Of a stretch of DNA of 64,000 nt, positions 10,397 to 19,730 are shown in pieces. The position numbers and the translations under genes are program-made. Position 1 is the first letter of the stretch. The number at the start of each line of letters is the position of its first letter. The DNA lies in assembly GCF_001894865.1 (NCBI RefSeq), contig NZ_BCXA01000002.1, positions 1 to 64,000 on the forward strand. The letters are read 5' to 3'. The notes beneath the pieces were generated by a model that saw only the letters and a program-made list of their open reading frames with translations, did not search any database and was not told where the DNA came from. The stretch comes from Rhodococcus maanshanensis NBRC 100610 (lineage in GTDB: Bacteria > Actinomycetota > Actinomycetes > Mycobacteriales > Mycobacteriaceae).

Positions 10397-11307
10397 ACAA
10401 GGGGTTTCACACGTCGCGGGTCATCTCGAACGAGTTCCCGCGCGATACGCGCGAGTTTGCGTCCGCGGCGGACCACCACGATCCGTTGACGCCGCGCGTA
10501 CATCCGCGCCACCGCGAGCCGGGCCCTGCGCCGCTGCTGGTCGCCCAGGTCGCATTCGGCCAGCCAGCGCAGGATCTCTCGGCACTGCAGCGTGGTCGCG
10601 ACATGCGCCTGCCACCCCGGCACTGCCAGCTTGCGGGCCAGCGCCGGTAGCCTGTCGTCCGTCCAGTTCCGCCGTGCGAGCACCTCCGGCACGTGCCCCC
10701 ACGGCCCGGCGAGCGCGAGCTTGGTCGCGAACACCTCGTCCTCACGCAGCATGTTCCGACGCTCGATGCGCACGACCGGCTCGCGTCGGACCAGGGCATA
10801 CAGGGGATCGATCAGCAGGTGGCTCTCGTTGAGCAGCCGCAGCATCTCGGTGAAGCGCGTGACCGGGTCGTCCGAGCCGAGTGCGGTGCCGTCGTACGCC
10901 GCGGTCTGCGTGACGCCGTCCGGGCCGGTGTACGCGAGCTGGCTGGTCACCAGGATCAGCCGGTCGTCGGCCGCGAACGCCTCGAGGCCGCGCGACACGC
11001 AGTGCGGCTCCAGCCAGTCGTCATCGCCCACCCAGCGGAAGAAGGTGCCGGTGGCCAGGCGAATCGTTCCGATGAAGTTGTTGAGCAGCCCCACGTCCAT
11101 CGGATTGCGGTGATAGACGATCCGGCCGTCCTGCGCGGCGAGGCCGCGGCACAGCTCCTCGGTGCCGTCGGTGGAGGCGTTGTCGCAGATCACCAGTTCC
11201 AGGTTCTGGTGGTCCTGGGTGAGCACGGACTCGACGACGTGTTGGATCCGCTCGGCTCCGTTGCGGACGGGCAACCCGACCGAGACCTTGGTGGCTGCAT
11301 TGTTCAC
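10393..11307 (-). CDS. Family 2 glycosyltransferase
   Basis: A 304-residue GT-A fold glycosyltransferase. The N terminus KVSVGLPVRNGAERIQHVVESVL, the nucleotide-binding region VICDNASTDGTEEL (about 38-51) and the DxD-type metal motif RWVGDDDW (about residues 91-98) are typical of GT2. The C terminus is basic and Arg-rich, suggesting peripheral membrane attachment. The donor and acceptor sugars cannot be assigned. Its ATG overlaps the stop of the upstream flippase gene by four bases (11304-11307), so it is the third gene of a minus-strand operon 13791-10393 (Cys-module protein, Wzx, GT2). Confidence 0.88.
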   Translation of the reverse strand: MNNAATKVSVGLPVRNGAERIQHVVESVLTQDHQNLELVICDNASTDGTEELCRGLAAQDGRIVYHRNPMDVGLLNNFIGTIRLATGTFFRWVGDDDWLEPHCVSRGLEAFAADDRLILVTSQLAYTGPDGVTQTAAYDGTALGSDDPVTRFTEMLRLLNESHLLIDPLYALVRREPVVRIERRNMLREDEVFATKLALAGPWGHVPEVLARRNWTDDRLPALARKLAVPGWQAHVATTLQCREILRWLAECDLGDQQRRRARLAVARMYARRQRIVVVRRGRKLARIARELVRDDPRRVKPLV

Positions 11308-12812
11308 CTGGCTACTCCTTCATGGCTCAACGGGCGGCGAGCCAACCACGACCTCAACTGCCGGAACCGGCCGATCGGGACCACGACCAGGGCGAAAGTG
11401 AGCATTCCCGCACCGCCGGCCACCACGAGCTGGGCGAACGGCCCACCGTCGATCGACGGGAGGACGAGCAGGATGACCACGGCCGACACCGCGGCGCCGA
11501 GCGCCGGCCGCACGAGCGCGGGCAGCGTCGGCACCAGGCTGACGCCCGCGCGGTGCAGGGCCAGCACGGCGAGGGGAAGCGCGACGAGCACCGCGACGAC
11601 GCCGTGCGCGAAGGCCGCTCCTCGGATGCCCGCCAGGTGGGTGCCGGTCCAGAGCGCAGGGATGAGGGCGACGGCCCAGCCGGCGTTGAGCCAGACCGTG
11701 GCATTGGTGGCGCCAAGGGAGGCCAGGATGTCGAACGTCAGCGACGTCAGCATGCGAACGACCATGAGCACGGTGAGAATGCGCAGCACATCCGCCGACG
11801 GCCCCCACTGATCGCCGTACAGGAATTCGATCAGGGGCGAGGCCAGAGTGGCCATCACCACCGCGATGGGCAGGATCGCCGACACCAGGAGGGGGACCGT
11901 GCGGCGCACACCCAGCGCGAGCGCCCCCGGCTCGTGCTCCGCCAGCCGCGAGAAGCCGGCGATCGACACGTAGCGCACGGCGGTGCCGACCAAGCCGGGA
12001 ACCCAGTTGGAGACGTTGAACGCCAACAGGTAATAGCCAAGCGCCGCAGCCCCGAGCGCGTTGCCGACGATCACGTAGTCCGCGTTGAGCAGCAGGGCTT
12101 CCACGCCGAGGCTGCCGGCAAGCGGTATCCCGAACTTGAGCAGCTTCTTCGCGATCTCCCTGTCCAGCGCATACTTCACCGGCAGATCGGCCATCGTGAA
12201 CACGAGCACGCCGGTGACGATCGCCCCGGCCACCTGACCGCCCGCGAAGCTGTACGCACCCGCGCCTGCGAACGCCAGCGGCGGCGCCACCGCCACATTG
12301 GCGAGCATGCCGATCACGGTGGCCTTCGTCAGCCGGTCCTGCTCGAACCTGCGCTGCAGCGCGGACACACGTATCGCGGTGATGCCGTCGATCAGGATGA
12401 CCACGGTCAGCAACCGCACCACGGGCGCGGCATCCGGAGTGCCTGCGAGTGCGGCGAACGCGGGTGCGAGCAGCCAGAACACGCCGTAGACGAAGACGCT
12501 GAACATCACCGCGATCGTGGCGCCCGTCGGTGCCATGTCCTCGAGCTTGCCTCGCCACTGCACGCCGGCTGCAATCATCCCGATGTCGTTGATGTGCATG
12601 ACGAACGCGGTCGCGGCCAGCGCCACCGCGTACATGCCGAAATCGGCTGGGGTGAGCAGCCTGGCCAACACCAGGCCGATCGCGAACGAGCCTGCCTTGG
12701 TGGCGAAGTTGCCGAGCAGGCTCCACTTGAGGCCGCGACCCGCCTTGCGGCCGATCCTGCCGACCTGCTCGACGCTCGACTCCTCAGGCGTCACCTCCGC
12801 CTCGTCAGGCAC
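11304..12812 (-). CDS. Wzx-like polysaccharide flippase (first copy)
   Basis: A 502-residue integral membrane protein of the MOP/PST export superfamily that would flip polyprenyl-linked repeat units across the membrane. After a charged N-terminal tail of about 25 residues comes the family hallmark GLKWSLLGNFATKAGSFAIGLVLARLLTPADFGMYAVAL-like region. Only a part is quoted here: ARLLTPADFGMYAVA. About 12-14 hydrophobic helices follow, including FSRLAEHEPGALALGVRR and FLYGDQWGPSA loop segments typical of lipopolysaccharide flippases. It overlaps the downstream glycosyltransferase (ATGA) and, by eight bases, the upstream Cys-module gene. A second unrelated-looking flippase lies at 26085-27419. 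Confidence 0.88.
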   Translation of the reverse strand: MPDEAEVTPEESSVEQVGRIGRKAGRGLKWSLLGNFATKAGSFAIGLVLARLLTPADFGMYAVALAATAFVMHINDIGMIAAGVQWRGKLEDMAPTGATIAVMFSVFVYGVFWLLAPAFAALAGTPDAAPVVRLLTVVILIDGITAIRVSALQRRFEQDRLTKATVIGMLANVAVAPPLAFAGAGAYSFAGGQVAGAIVTGVLVFTMADLPVKYALDREIAKKLLKFGIPLAGSLGVEALLLNADYVIVGNALGAAALGYYLLAFNVSNWVPGLVGTAVRYVSIAGFSRLAEHEPGALALGVRRTVPLLVSAILPIAVVMATLASPLIEFLYGDQWGPSADVLRILTVLMVVRMLTSLTFDILASLGATNATVWLNAGWAVALIPALWTGTHLAGIRGAAFAHGVVAVLVALPLAVLALHRAGVSLVPTLPALVRPALGAAVSAVVILLVLPSIDGGPFAQLVVAGGAGMLTFALVVVPIGRFRQLRSWLARRPLSHEGVAR

Positions 12813-13791
12813 GCTCGAGCCAGATCTCTCGCCAGAACGACACGTACTCGCGCGGGCAGCTGGCGTTGTACACGCCGGCGCACACGATGTCCTCCAGCAC
12901 GATGCAGGGACTCTTCATGGTCAGCAGCTCGCCGGTCCTCTCGTCCATGCACTTGGTCACTCGTGCCTGCACACGCGCGGTGCGGCCGCAGAAGCGAGCC
13001 ATCTCCTCCTCGAAGCCCATGCCGCGGTTGAGCCGGTCCTTGTTGAGGGTTGCCTCGATCTGCTCCTTGGTCTTGATCCGGACCATCTCGCCGGGCTGCA
13101 GGTCCAGGTGCCCGGTGGGTGTTCTGCCGATGACCCGGCCCTTCACGAAGCCCCAGGGAAGGCCGTCGCGGAACCACAGCTTGGGGGGCAGCACCCGCTT
13201 GCTTACGTGCTGCAGCCGGTTGAAGAAGGCAACGAGGAACGCCAGGAGCGACTCGAGCGCAGTGACGTTGCCGGTCCTGACATCGGTCACGTACTGGCGG
13301 ACGTCGCGGAACGGCAAGCAGGTCGGCGCGGCCCGCAGTATCTCGGTCGCCTGGCATGAGTAGCGTGGCGCGCCGTCCTGCCCGGGTTCCTTACGCGTGT
13401 TGATCTCCAGTAGCGGCAGGTCGATGGGGCCGCCGGTTGCCGAGCTCGCCATACCTGGCTCGACTCGCTTGAGCCAGGCTTCCTTCCAGTACAGGGAGCA
13501 TGCGGTCTGGCAGCCGCCGTGTGCCGAGCCATCGCAGCGTGAGCCGGTCAGGTGCACCGCGTTCGCCATCTTGTGCATGCCGGTCTTGTTGACGGGGTCG
13601 CACAGCTTGTGAGCGACCTTGCGCACTGTCAGCCGCCGGCCGCAGAACCCGAGCATCTCCGGCATGAACGGCAGGTTCTCCAGCTCGCCGCGCTCGTCGA
13701 GGGTCGCCATGATCTCCTCGGCGCTGCGGACTTCGACCAGGTCGCCGACGCGTAAGCCCTGAACGGACGCGGTGGACACGGGCTCCGTCAT
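12805..13791 (-). CDS. Duplicated cysteine/tryptophan-module protein of unknown function
   Basis: A 328-residue soluble protein. I have seen its family in diverse bacteria next to surface-polysaccharide genes, but it has no assigned function that I know. Two tandem modules are visible. Module 1 (about residues 12-110) contains EEIMATLDERGELENLPFMP, FCGR, KLCD, and a GSRCDGSAHGGCQTACSLYW...EAWL segment. Module 2 (about 233-328) has EQIEATLNKDRLNRGMGFEE, FCGR, KCMDE, and CAGVYNASC...FWREIWLERA. Each half keeps four or more cysteines plus a C-x(n)-C...W-x-E-x-W pattern, which suggests metal or Fe-S/Zn binding. The start is ATG 13791, with AAGGAG eleven bases upstream. The frame stays open to 13923 but that part is low-complexity. 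It heads the operon with Wzx and GT2. Confidence 0.8.
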   Translation of the reverse strand: MTEPVSTASVQGLRVGDLVEVRSAEEIMATLDERGELENLPFMPEMLGFCGRRLTVRKVAHKLCDPVNKTGMHKMANAVHLTGSRCDGSAHGGCQTACSLYWKEAWLKRVEPGMASSATGGPIDLPLLEINTRKEPGQDGAPRYSCQATEILRAAPTCLPFRDVRQYVTDVRTGNVTALESLLAFLVAFFNRLQHVSKRVLPPKLWFRDGLPWGFVKGRVIGRTPTGHLDLQPGEMVRIKTKEQIEATLNKDRLNRGMGFEEEMARFCGRTARVQARVTKCMDERTGELLTMKSPCIVLEDIVCAGVYNASCPREYVSFWREIWLERA

Positions 13792-13984
13792 TCTCGCTGT
13801 CGCTCCTTCGCCAGGCCGGCGCCACGTAGGGCATCGGCCCCGTCCGCGACCGCGGCGAACGGCAAGCGCAACGTTGCGCGACGTCCGACAGGCTGTGCTC
13901 ATAGGACACGATGAGCACACCAAGGATTCTCACACTCGAGCTATTCGGTGTCCACGCCCTGGCATCAAATCGCCTGGGTACGGC

Positions 13985-15277
13985 ATGATCCGTTACATGG
14001 CGACCGCCAAGAAGCCGACTCGTGGTGCTCATCTCTCGGCGGCGGTCGCTGCCTGCACCGTCCTCGCCTGCACGGCACTCGTCGCCGGGCTCGGCGTCAT
14101 CGTCACTGCAGGCGGACGGGACCAACGAAGCTTTCACCTGCCGTCTGTGATGCGAATCCGCGACGATTTCCCGCGCATCGACATCGTCGATCTGCCCACC
14201 GCGACCGGGCCGCTTTATCACCTTGTCGTCGCAGCGATCTCAGGCCCGTTCGGAATGGGGGAGGCCGGAACACAGATCGTGGGTGCGCTGTTTGCCGCCG
14301 CGCTGGCGGCCCTTGCCGTGTGGCATGCGCGATCGGTCCCGACTCCCTACGGTCGCGCCCTCGCGGTCGCGCCCCTGCTGCTCTCGGTGTACTTCTGGCA
14401 GTCCGCACTGTGGATGCTCACCGATGACGCCGCGATCTTGTTCACCATGGCAGCGCTCGTTCTGCTGGAGCGCACACTGACAACGCGGCGACAGGTCGCG
14501 ATCGGCGTGCTGATCGCCGCAGCCATCGCGACGCGCCAGACGTTCGTGTGGGCGCTGGTTCCCGCAATCCTGGCGTGCCTGTGGTCCATGCGCGGCCGAC
14601 CCTGGCCGACCAGAGTGGGCGCGCTCGCCAGGCTGTGCGTGCCCGGCGTGGCGGTTCTCGTCGCGCTCGTGACGATGTGGGGAGGCCTCACGCCGCCGGC
14701 CATGCGCGGTTTCAATGCCTCGACGCAGAGTTGGACATCGATCGCGTTCACGTTTGCCGTCGCCGCGATCTTCGCGGTTCCAGTGCTCATCGCGACGATG
14801 CGAACCGACGTCATCCGAGAGCGCGCTCGGGTCGGGGTGGCGGTCGGAGCTGTTGCGGCACTTGCCGCGAGCGTGTTCCCGAGTGCGGCCACGTCCTTCC
14901 CGGATGATTCTCGCCGGGGAGGTGTCGTATGGGCGGTCGTTGCCCAGGTCCCAGATGTCGCCGGTCGCTCGCCGATTCTCGTAATACTCGCCTTCATCGG
15001 CGGCTTCGCATGCACGGTGGTGTTCTTCATCCTCGAGCGGCGGACCGCGATCATCCTGGCATCGGCGCTGTGTGCACTGGCAGTCGCGACGGCACCGGGT
15101 GCTCAGCTCTATCAGAAATACGCCGAGCTTCCGATCGGGATGTTCGCCGTCCTCGCGATTGTGGCCCTCTTCGCCGACGGGCAAATCCGACGCACATGGC
15201 CTCTGCTGGGATTGGCCGGTTTCCAGGCCCTCCTGACCATCGGGGTCGTGGTGATGCCGATCGTGCGAGCTGTCTGA
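13985..15277 (+). CDS. Polytopic membrane protein, GT-C (ALG10-like) glycosyltransferase candidate
   Basis: About 430 residues with 10-12 hydrophobic helices. The first large extracytoplasmic loop carries the segments SFHLPSVMRIRDDFP and DLPTATGPLYHLVVA. This layout, an acidic/aromatic motif after helix 1 followed by a PLYHL-type helix, resembles GT-C polyprenyl-phosphate-sugar glycosyltransferases such as the ALG10 family. The resemblance is weak. The start is uncertain: ATG 13985 (MIRYMATAKK) and ATG 13997 (MATAKK) are both possible and neither has a strong Shine-Dalgarno. The frame opens upstream at 13772 inside the divergent gene. It is transcribed divergently from the Cys-module/Wzx operon. 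Confidence 0.7.
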   Translation: MIRYMATAKKPTRGAHLSAAVAACTVLACTALVAGLGVIVTAGGRDQRSFHLPSVMRIRDDFPRIDIVDLPTATGPLYHLVVAAISGPFGMGEAGTQIVGALFAAALAALAVWHARSVPTPYGRALAVAPLLLSVYFWQSALWMLTDDAAILFTMAALVLLERTLTTRRQVAIGVLIAAAIATRQTFVWALVPAILACLWSMRGRPWPTRVGALARLCVPGVAVLVALVTMWGGLTPPAMRGFNASTQSWTSIAFTFAVAAIFAVPVLIATMRTDVIRERARVGVAVGAVAALAASVFPSAATSFPDDSRRGGVVWAVVAQVPDVAGRSPILVILAFIGGFACTVVFFILERRTAIILASALCALAVATAPGAQLYQKYAELPIGMFAVLAIVALFADGQIRRTWPLLGLAGFQALLTIGVVVMPIVRAV

Positions 15278-15526
15278 GCAGGCAACGTGGCCCACCCGAG
15301 GCGAACGACGACGACCGGGTGAATTTCACGGTGCAACGGAATCCATTTCAACCGGGTATCTCGTCGGTGCCTAGCCGGCGCAAGAAAAATGCGAAACACG
15401 TTAATTGTCAAGCAATTTCGAAGAACTGAGCGTACGTCGTCCGCTGTGAAATTCACTGGCGACGGCAAACTCGTTCTGTTAAACTGGCGCCCGACCGTTC
15501 CGGACTCGATTGCGCGAGTTGTTGCC
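15278..15526. other. 249-bp AT-richer intergenic segment
   Basis: No gene is seen. The stretch is clearly less GC-rich than its surroundings, especially 15385-15430 (AAAAATGCGAAACACGTTAA and onwards). It probably holds the promoter of the downstream GH16 lipoprotein. An in-frame ATG at 15389 exists but yields an N terminus without a signal peptide at its end. Confidence 0.4.
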
Positions 15527-16483
15527 ATGTCTCGATCGCCTTTTGTCGTCGGCCGGACCCTGTGTTCAGTGCTCACGGCGTCGCTCATCGTGTTGGTGCT
15601 GTCGTGCAGTGGCGGTACGAGCGACGGCGCGAGCACCGACTCCTGCGCGGCGGGTGAGGTCGGCGCGCACCCCAACTGTGCATCTTCTCCGCCGGCACTG
15701 GCGGCTCCCGGCAAGACCTGGCAGGTCGCATTCGCCGAGGAGTTCGACGGATCGGATTACGACCACGCCAAGCTCACACCGTGTTTCGACTGGAACTACG
15801 GTGACTGCACCAGCTCCTTCAACGAGGGGCGGGAAACGTACAAGCCGGAACAGGTCCGCGTGAGCGGGGGCACCGCCAAGCTCGTCGCGGAGCCACTGTC
15901 GCCCCCCGAGGCGGACAGTGCGTGCTTTCAGGGTTCCTGCACCTACAAGGCCGGATTGCTGTCCACCGCACGGCCGAATGTCGGCGCGCAGTATCTGTTC
16001 CCTTTCACCTACGGATACGTGGAATCGCGGATGAAGGTCCCCGATGTTCCCGGATTCTTCACGGCGTTCTGGATGTTGCCGACAGATCCCTCGTACGTAT
16101 ACCGGAGCGAGATCGATATCGCGGAGGTTCTGGGCGGGTTTCCCGACAGCGTCTTCATGACCTATGCCTATGACGGCCGCACTCAGTCGTATCGGGTCAA
16201 CGACGGTCTCCACGACAACGGCGCCTGTGCGGCAAGGGACTATTCGCGGGATTGGGTCCGATTCGGCGTGGACTGGCAACCCGACCACATCGCCTGGTAC
16301 ATCGACGGCGTCAAGTGCGGTCAGTTCGACGACGCCGCCAAGATCGAGAACGGACCCATGCAGATCATCCTGCACATGATGGTCGACAACGACTGGGAGC
16401 GGCGCGAGGGCTCGGTTCTGGCCGATCAGACGGTGGCCGACCAACTCGAGGTTGACTACATCCGGGTGTATCAGCAGCATTGA
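15527..16483 (+). CDS. Family 16 glycoside hydrolase-like lipoprotein
   Basis: A 318-residue predicted lipoprotein. The signal peptide ends in the lipobox LVLSC (Cys about residue 27), followed by a Ser/Gly/Ala linker and a GH16 beta-jelly-roll domain. The catalytic signature EIDIAE (near residue 195) keeps the nucleophile and acid/base glutamates of GH16. Aromatic residues typical of the cleft are present (FFTAFWMLP, PDHIAWYIDGV, FDWNYGD). GH16 enzymes cut or transglycosylate beta-glucans and galactans, so here it likely trims or releases the locus polysaccharide outside the membrane. The start ATG 15527 is chosen because it begins the signal peptide. The tandem glycosyltransferase follows. 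Confidence 0.86.
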   Translation: MSRSPFVVGRTLCSVLTASLIVLVLSCSGGTSDGASTDSCAAGEVGAHPNCASSPPALAAPGKTWQVAFAEEFDGSDYDHAKLTPCFDWNYGDCTSSFNEGRETYKPEQVRVSGGTAKLVAEPLSPPEADSACFQGSCTYKAGLLSTARPNVGAQYLFPFTYGYVESRMKVPDVPGFFTAFWMLPTDPSYVYRSEIDIAEVLGGFPDSVFMTYAYDGRTQSYRVNDGLHDNGACAARDYSRDWVRFGVDWQPDHIAWYIDGVKCGQFDDAAKIENGPMQIILHMMVDNDWERREGSVLADQTVADQLEVDYIRVYQQH

Positions 16484-16544
16484 GCGCACATGCTTCGCAC
16501 GATGTGTCCGACCGACTCGGCGACGAGCCGTCAGGGGTTTCGGC

Positions 16545-18362
16545 ATGAAGGCATCGCGGGCCCGAGACGGGCGAGGCCGGTTCATCGCCGCGGATCGGCC
16601 CGCTGACGTCGCTGTGGTGCTGGTGACGTACAACAGCGCTCGCGATGTACTCCCGCTGATCGACGATCTGCGAATCGCAGCCCGTGACCGGCCGGTGCGA
16701 GTGATCGTCGTGGACAATCGGTCGTCGGACGACACGGTCGAGCTGGTCCGCGCGCACCGCGACATCAGGTTGATCGAGTCCGGCGGCAACCTCGGTTATG
16801 CGGGCGGCATCAACGCGGCGTTGCCGTTCACCGAACCCTGCGGCGCGGTGCTGATCCTCAACCCGGACCTTCGGTTGCTCCCGGGCGCGGTCACCCGGCT
16901 GCTCGGGGTACTCGACGAGGACAGTCGGATCGGTGCCGCGGTACCACTCATCCGGGACGCCGATGGGCGGACCCACCACTCACTGTGCCGGGAACCCTCG
17001 CTGACCCGGGCCATCGGCGATGCGGTGCTCGGCAGCAGGCTGTGGCGCAGCAGGCCCGGATTCCTCTCCGAGTTCGATCATCGCCCTCGAAGCTACGTCG
17101 AAGCGCACGATGTGGACTGGGCCACGGGCGCCGCGTTGCTGGTCCGTGGCTCGCTTGCTCGCGTGTTGGGGGAGTGGAACGAGGAGTATTTCCTGTACTC
17201 GGAGGAGACCGACTACTTTCGTCGGCTGCGGGAGAGCGGCCATCTCGTTCGCTTCGAACCATCTGCGATCGTGGTACATCGCATGGGAGGGTCGGGAACC
17301 TCGCAGTCGCTGGCGACGCTCTTGGCCGTCAACAGGGTCCGCTACGTCGAGCGCCACCACGGATCGGTGTACTCGGCACTCTTCCGGTTCTCGGTTGCAC
17401 TGGCCGAGATGTTGCGTTCCTACGATCCCGTTCATCGTCGTACGCTCGCCGTCGTGGTGAGTCGGAGCCGCTGGCGGGAGCTTCCGCGTGCAACCAAACC
17501 CAGAGCGGTGGAACGGATATCGGGCCCGCATCGGCGTGGTTCGGTGATCGTTCCTGCCTACAACGAGGCCACCGTCATCGAACGAACGCTCGCCCCGCTG
17601 AGCCGGGCAGCGGTGGACGGGTTCATCGAGATCATCGTCGTGTGCAACGGCTGCACGGATGGCACCGCCGACGTTGCGCGGGCGGTGCCGGGGGTGCAGG
17701 TCGTGGAGTTGGCGGTGGGGTCGAAGCCTTTGGCGCTCAACACCGGTGACGAGTTGGCCACCCTGTGGCCGCGACTCTATCTGGACGCGGACATCGGGAT
17801 CACGGCCGCTGCCGTGATCGAGGTCCTCGATCGGCTCGGCCAGGGCGACGTGATGGTCGCCCGGCCCGCCTCTCGCTACGATTCAGACGGCGCAGGCGTG
17901 CTCGTGCGCAGCTATTACCGTGCCCGGAGAAGGATTTCGCTGCACGAGCAGGCGATGTGGTGCGCGGGCGTATACGGACTCAACGAGCTGGGACACCAGC
18001 GATTCGGGAGCTTTCCGGACGTGACGGGAGACGATTTCTTCGTCGACACCCGGTTCGACGATGACGAGAAGGCAGTTGTGCAGACGGAACCCACCGTCTG
18101 GCGGACGCCCTCCGATGCCAGGAGTCTGCTCGCGATCCTGCGTCGTCACCACCGTGGTAACGCGGAGCTCGTCGCCTGTGACCCCGATCGGGCGAGCCGA
18201 ACCGGTCCTGCCACGGCGCGCGCACTCGTGCACACGATCCGGGGGCCCAGGTCGGCGGTCGATGCGGCCGTGTACTTCGGCATGGCCGTGGCTGCGCGGC
18301 GACCCGCCGCACAGGCGACGGTGATGTGGGAGCGCGACGAGAGCAGCCGATCCAACCGGTGA
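16545..18362 (+). CDS. Fused tandem family 2 glycosyltransferase
   Basis: A 605-residue protein with two GT2 domains. Domain 1 (about 20-310) is rhamnosyltransferase (WbbL)-like, with VVLVTYNSARDVLPLIDDL, VVDNRSSDDTVEL, NPDLRLLPGA, and DVDWATGAALLVRG followed by EEYFLYSEETDYFRRL. Domain 2 (from about 331) starts SVIVPAYNEATVIERTLAPL and has VVCNGCTDGTADVAR, LYLDADIGIT and a TGDDFFVDTRF segment. Domain 1 is a close paralogue of the C-terminal half of the gene at 35474-37192. The start is ATG 16545 with AGGGG about eight bases upstream; the frame is open from 16452 inside the GH16 gene. The two domains may add consecutive sugars. Confidence 0.87.
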   Translation: MKASRARDGRGRFIAADRPADVAVVLVTYNSARDVLPLIDDLRIAARDRPVRVIVVDNRSSDDTVELVRAHRDIRLIESGGNLGYAGGINAALPFTEPCGAVLILNPDLRLLPGAVTRLLGVLDEDSRIGAAVPLIRDADGRTHHSLCREPSLTRAIGDAVLGSRLWRSRPGFLSEFDHRPRSYVEAHDVDWATGAALLVRGSLARVLGEWNEEYFLYSEETDYFRRLRESGHLVRFEPSAIVVHRMGGSGTSQSLATLLAVNRVRYVERHHGSVYSALFRFSVALAEMLRSYDPVHRRTLAVVVSRSRWRELPRATKPRAVERISGPHRRGSVIVPAYNEATVIERTLAPLSRAAVDGFIEIIVVCNGCTDGTADVARAVPGVQVVELAVGSKPLALNTGDELATLWPRLYLDADIGITAAAVIEVLDRLGQGDVMVARPASRYDSDGAGVLVRSYYRARRRISLHEQAMWCAGVYGLNELGHQRFGSFPDVTGDDFFVDTRFDDDEKAVVQTEPTVWRTPSDARSLLAILRRHHRGNAELVACDPDRASRTGPATARALVHTIRGPRSAVDAAVYFGMAVAARRPAAQATVMWERDESSRSNR

Positions 18363-18380
18363 TGCTCTGCGTTCGAAGGA

Positions 18381-19730
18381 TCAGTGTCGCGGCCGCCCTC
18401 CTCGGATCTCGGGCACAGGAACGGTGAAGGTGGACCACAGCAGGCCGAACACGATGAAGAAGATCAGCGAGGCCTGTTGGTAGTAGAAGAGGTCGAATGT
18501 TGTGCTGGACACCAGGATGCCGGCAAGGACCGCCCCCATCATGTACACCTGCTCGCGTTCTCGCGGGGACGTGGCCCTGCGTAGTCCCGCGGCCATTCCG
18601 AAGACCGCACCCCCGGTCACCACGATCATCGCCGCGAGGCCGATGACACCGCCTTGCACGATCGTCTGGAGCCATTCGTTGTCCAGCAGGTGCGGTTGGC
18701 CGCCGAGCCCGAGGCCGAAGACCGGATGCTCGCGGAAGGTCTGCGACACCTCGGCGTAGTCCTCGGTTCGGGCACGGACGCTCGGGTCCCTCTCGGAGCC
18801 GGTGATCGTTTCCCACAACGCCACCGCCACGTGCGGGAACGCGACGGCATAGGCGACGACCGCGACGGCTCCGACCGCAAGCGCTATGGCGATTTGTCGC
18901 ACGGTGAAGGCGAGCATGTAGATCAGTAGCACCGTGACCAGCGAGATCACCCCGGACCGTGAGATGGCCGCCGGCAACGCCAGCAGGGCCAGGCACGCCG
19001 CGGCCGCGGCGAGCAGGCGCAGGCTCCGGTTCGGGGCATGCCGGGCAAAGTAGATGGTCAGCGGAACCGTCGTGGCGGCAAGCACGGAGAACTCGATCGC
19101 GTGCTGCGACGTGCCGATGACCCGCCTGGCCCCCAGACGCTCGGTCAGCTGCAGTTCCTCGACGTTGAGGGCGAACCCCGGGGGCCGGAACAGGAACCGC
19201 AGGTCGATCGGGGTCAAGCCCTGCAGTAGCCCGACAAGGCAGGCGAACGTCAGACCCGCCGCGAGACAGCCGAGCACGATACTGCGCTGGCGATCGGTCT
19301 TGACCCTGGACAGGACGTAGAGTGCCACGCCGACATCGGCGCACAGTGTGATGATCGCGCGAGTCCTGTTCGACGCGATGAGCGCGCTGTCCACGTACAG
19401 GAGCCCGACCCCGTACGTCGTCAGCCAGAGCAGGAAGTAGACGAGGACGACGATGGCCCCGGGGCTCACCTGCCGGGTGTTCGCGGTTCGTCGGGACAGC
19501 GCGAAGCCGAGGACGACCAAACCGAACAGCACCACCGCGATCATCCGCGCGGGCGATCCGTTGCTCTTCAACGGTCCCGGCAGCACCACATACGCCGGCA
19601 TGATCGGAATCAGAAAGGCGAGGAACCCGAGCAGCCACGGCGTCCGCTCCCGCTCGTCCTTGCCGCCGTATGTGTTCTGGAACGGCGGATCGATCGGTGT
19701 GGCGGCGGTGCGCGGCTGCGCCGTTGTCAT
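18381..19730 (-). CDS. Wzy-like O-antigen/EPS polymerase (first copy)
   Basis: A 449-residue polytopic membrane protein with about 10-12 helices and one large external loop that contains a GTSQHAIEFSVLA segment. Nearer the C terminus lies HPVFGLGLGGQPHLLDNEWLQT. The pattern of HPxxGxGxG followed by DNxxL is the usual signature of Wzy polymerases and WaaL-type ligases. It would join repeat units on the outer face of the membrane. Its ATG overlaps the stop of the upstream Wzz-like gene by four bases (19727-19730), which supports a polymerase/chain-length pair. Confidence 0.86.
   Translation of the reverse strand: MTTAQPRTAATPIDPPFQNTYGGKDERERTPWLLGFLAFLIPIMPAYVVLPGPLKSNGSPARMIAVVLFGLVVLGFALSRRTANTRQVSPGAIVVLVYFLLWLTTYGVGLLYVDSALIASNRTRAIITLCADVGVALYVLSRVKTDRQRSIVLGCLAAGLTFACLVGLLQGLTPIDLRFLFRPPGFALNVEELQLTERLGARRVIGTSQHAIEFSVLAATTVPLTIYFARHAPNRSLRLLAAAAACLALLALPAAISRSGVISLVTVLLIYMLAFTVRQIAIALAVGAVAVVAYAVAFPHVAVALWETITGSERDPSVRARTEDYAEVSQTFREHPVFGLGLGGQPHLLDNEWLQTIVQGGVIGLAAMIVVTGGAVFGMAAGLRRATSPREREQVYMMGAVLAGILVSSTTFDLFYYQQASLIFFIVFGLLWSTFTVPVPEIRGGRPRH

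Noticed and set aside
13772-13984. Upstream extension of the GT-C-like membrane protein
   Set aside because: The extra 71 codons overlap the divergent Cys-module gene and look non-coding.
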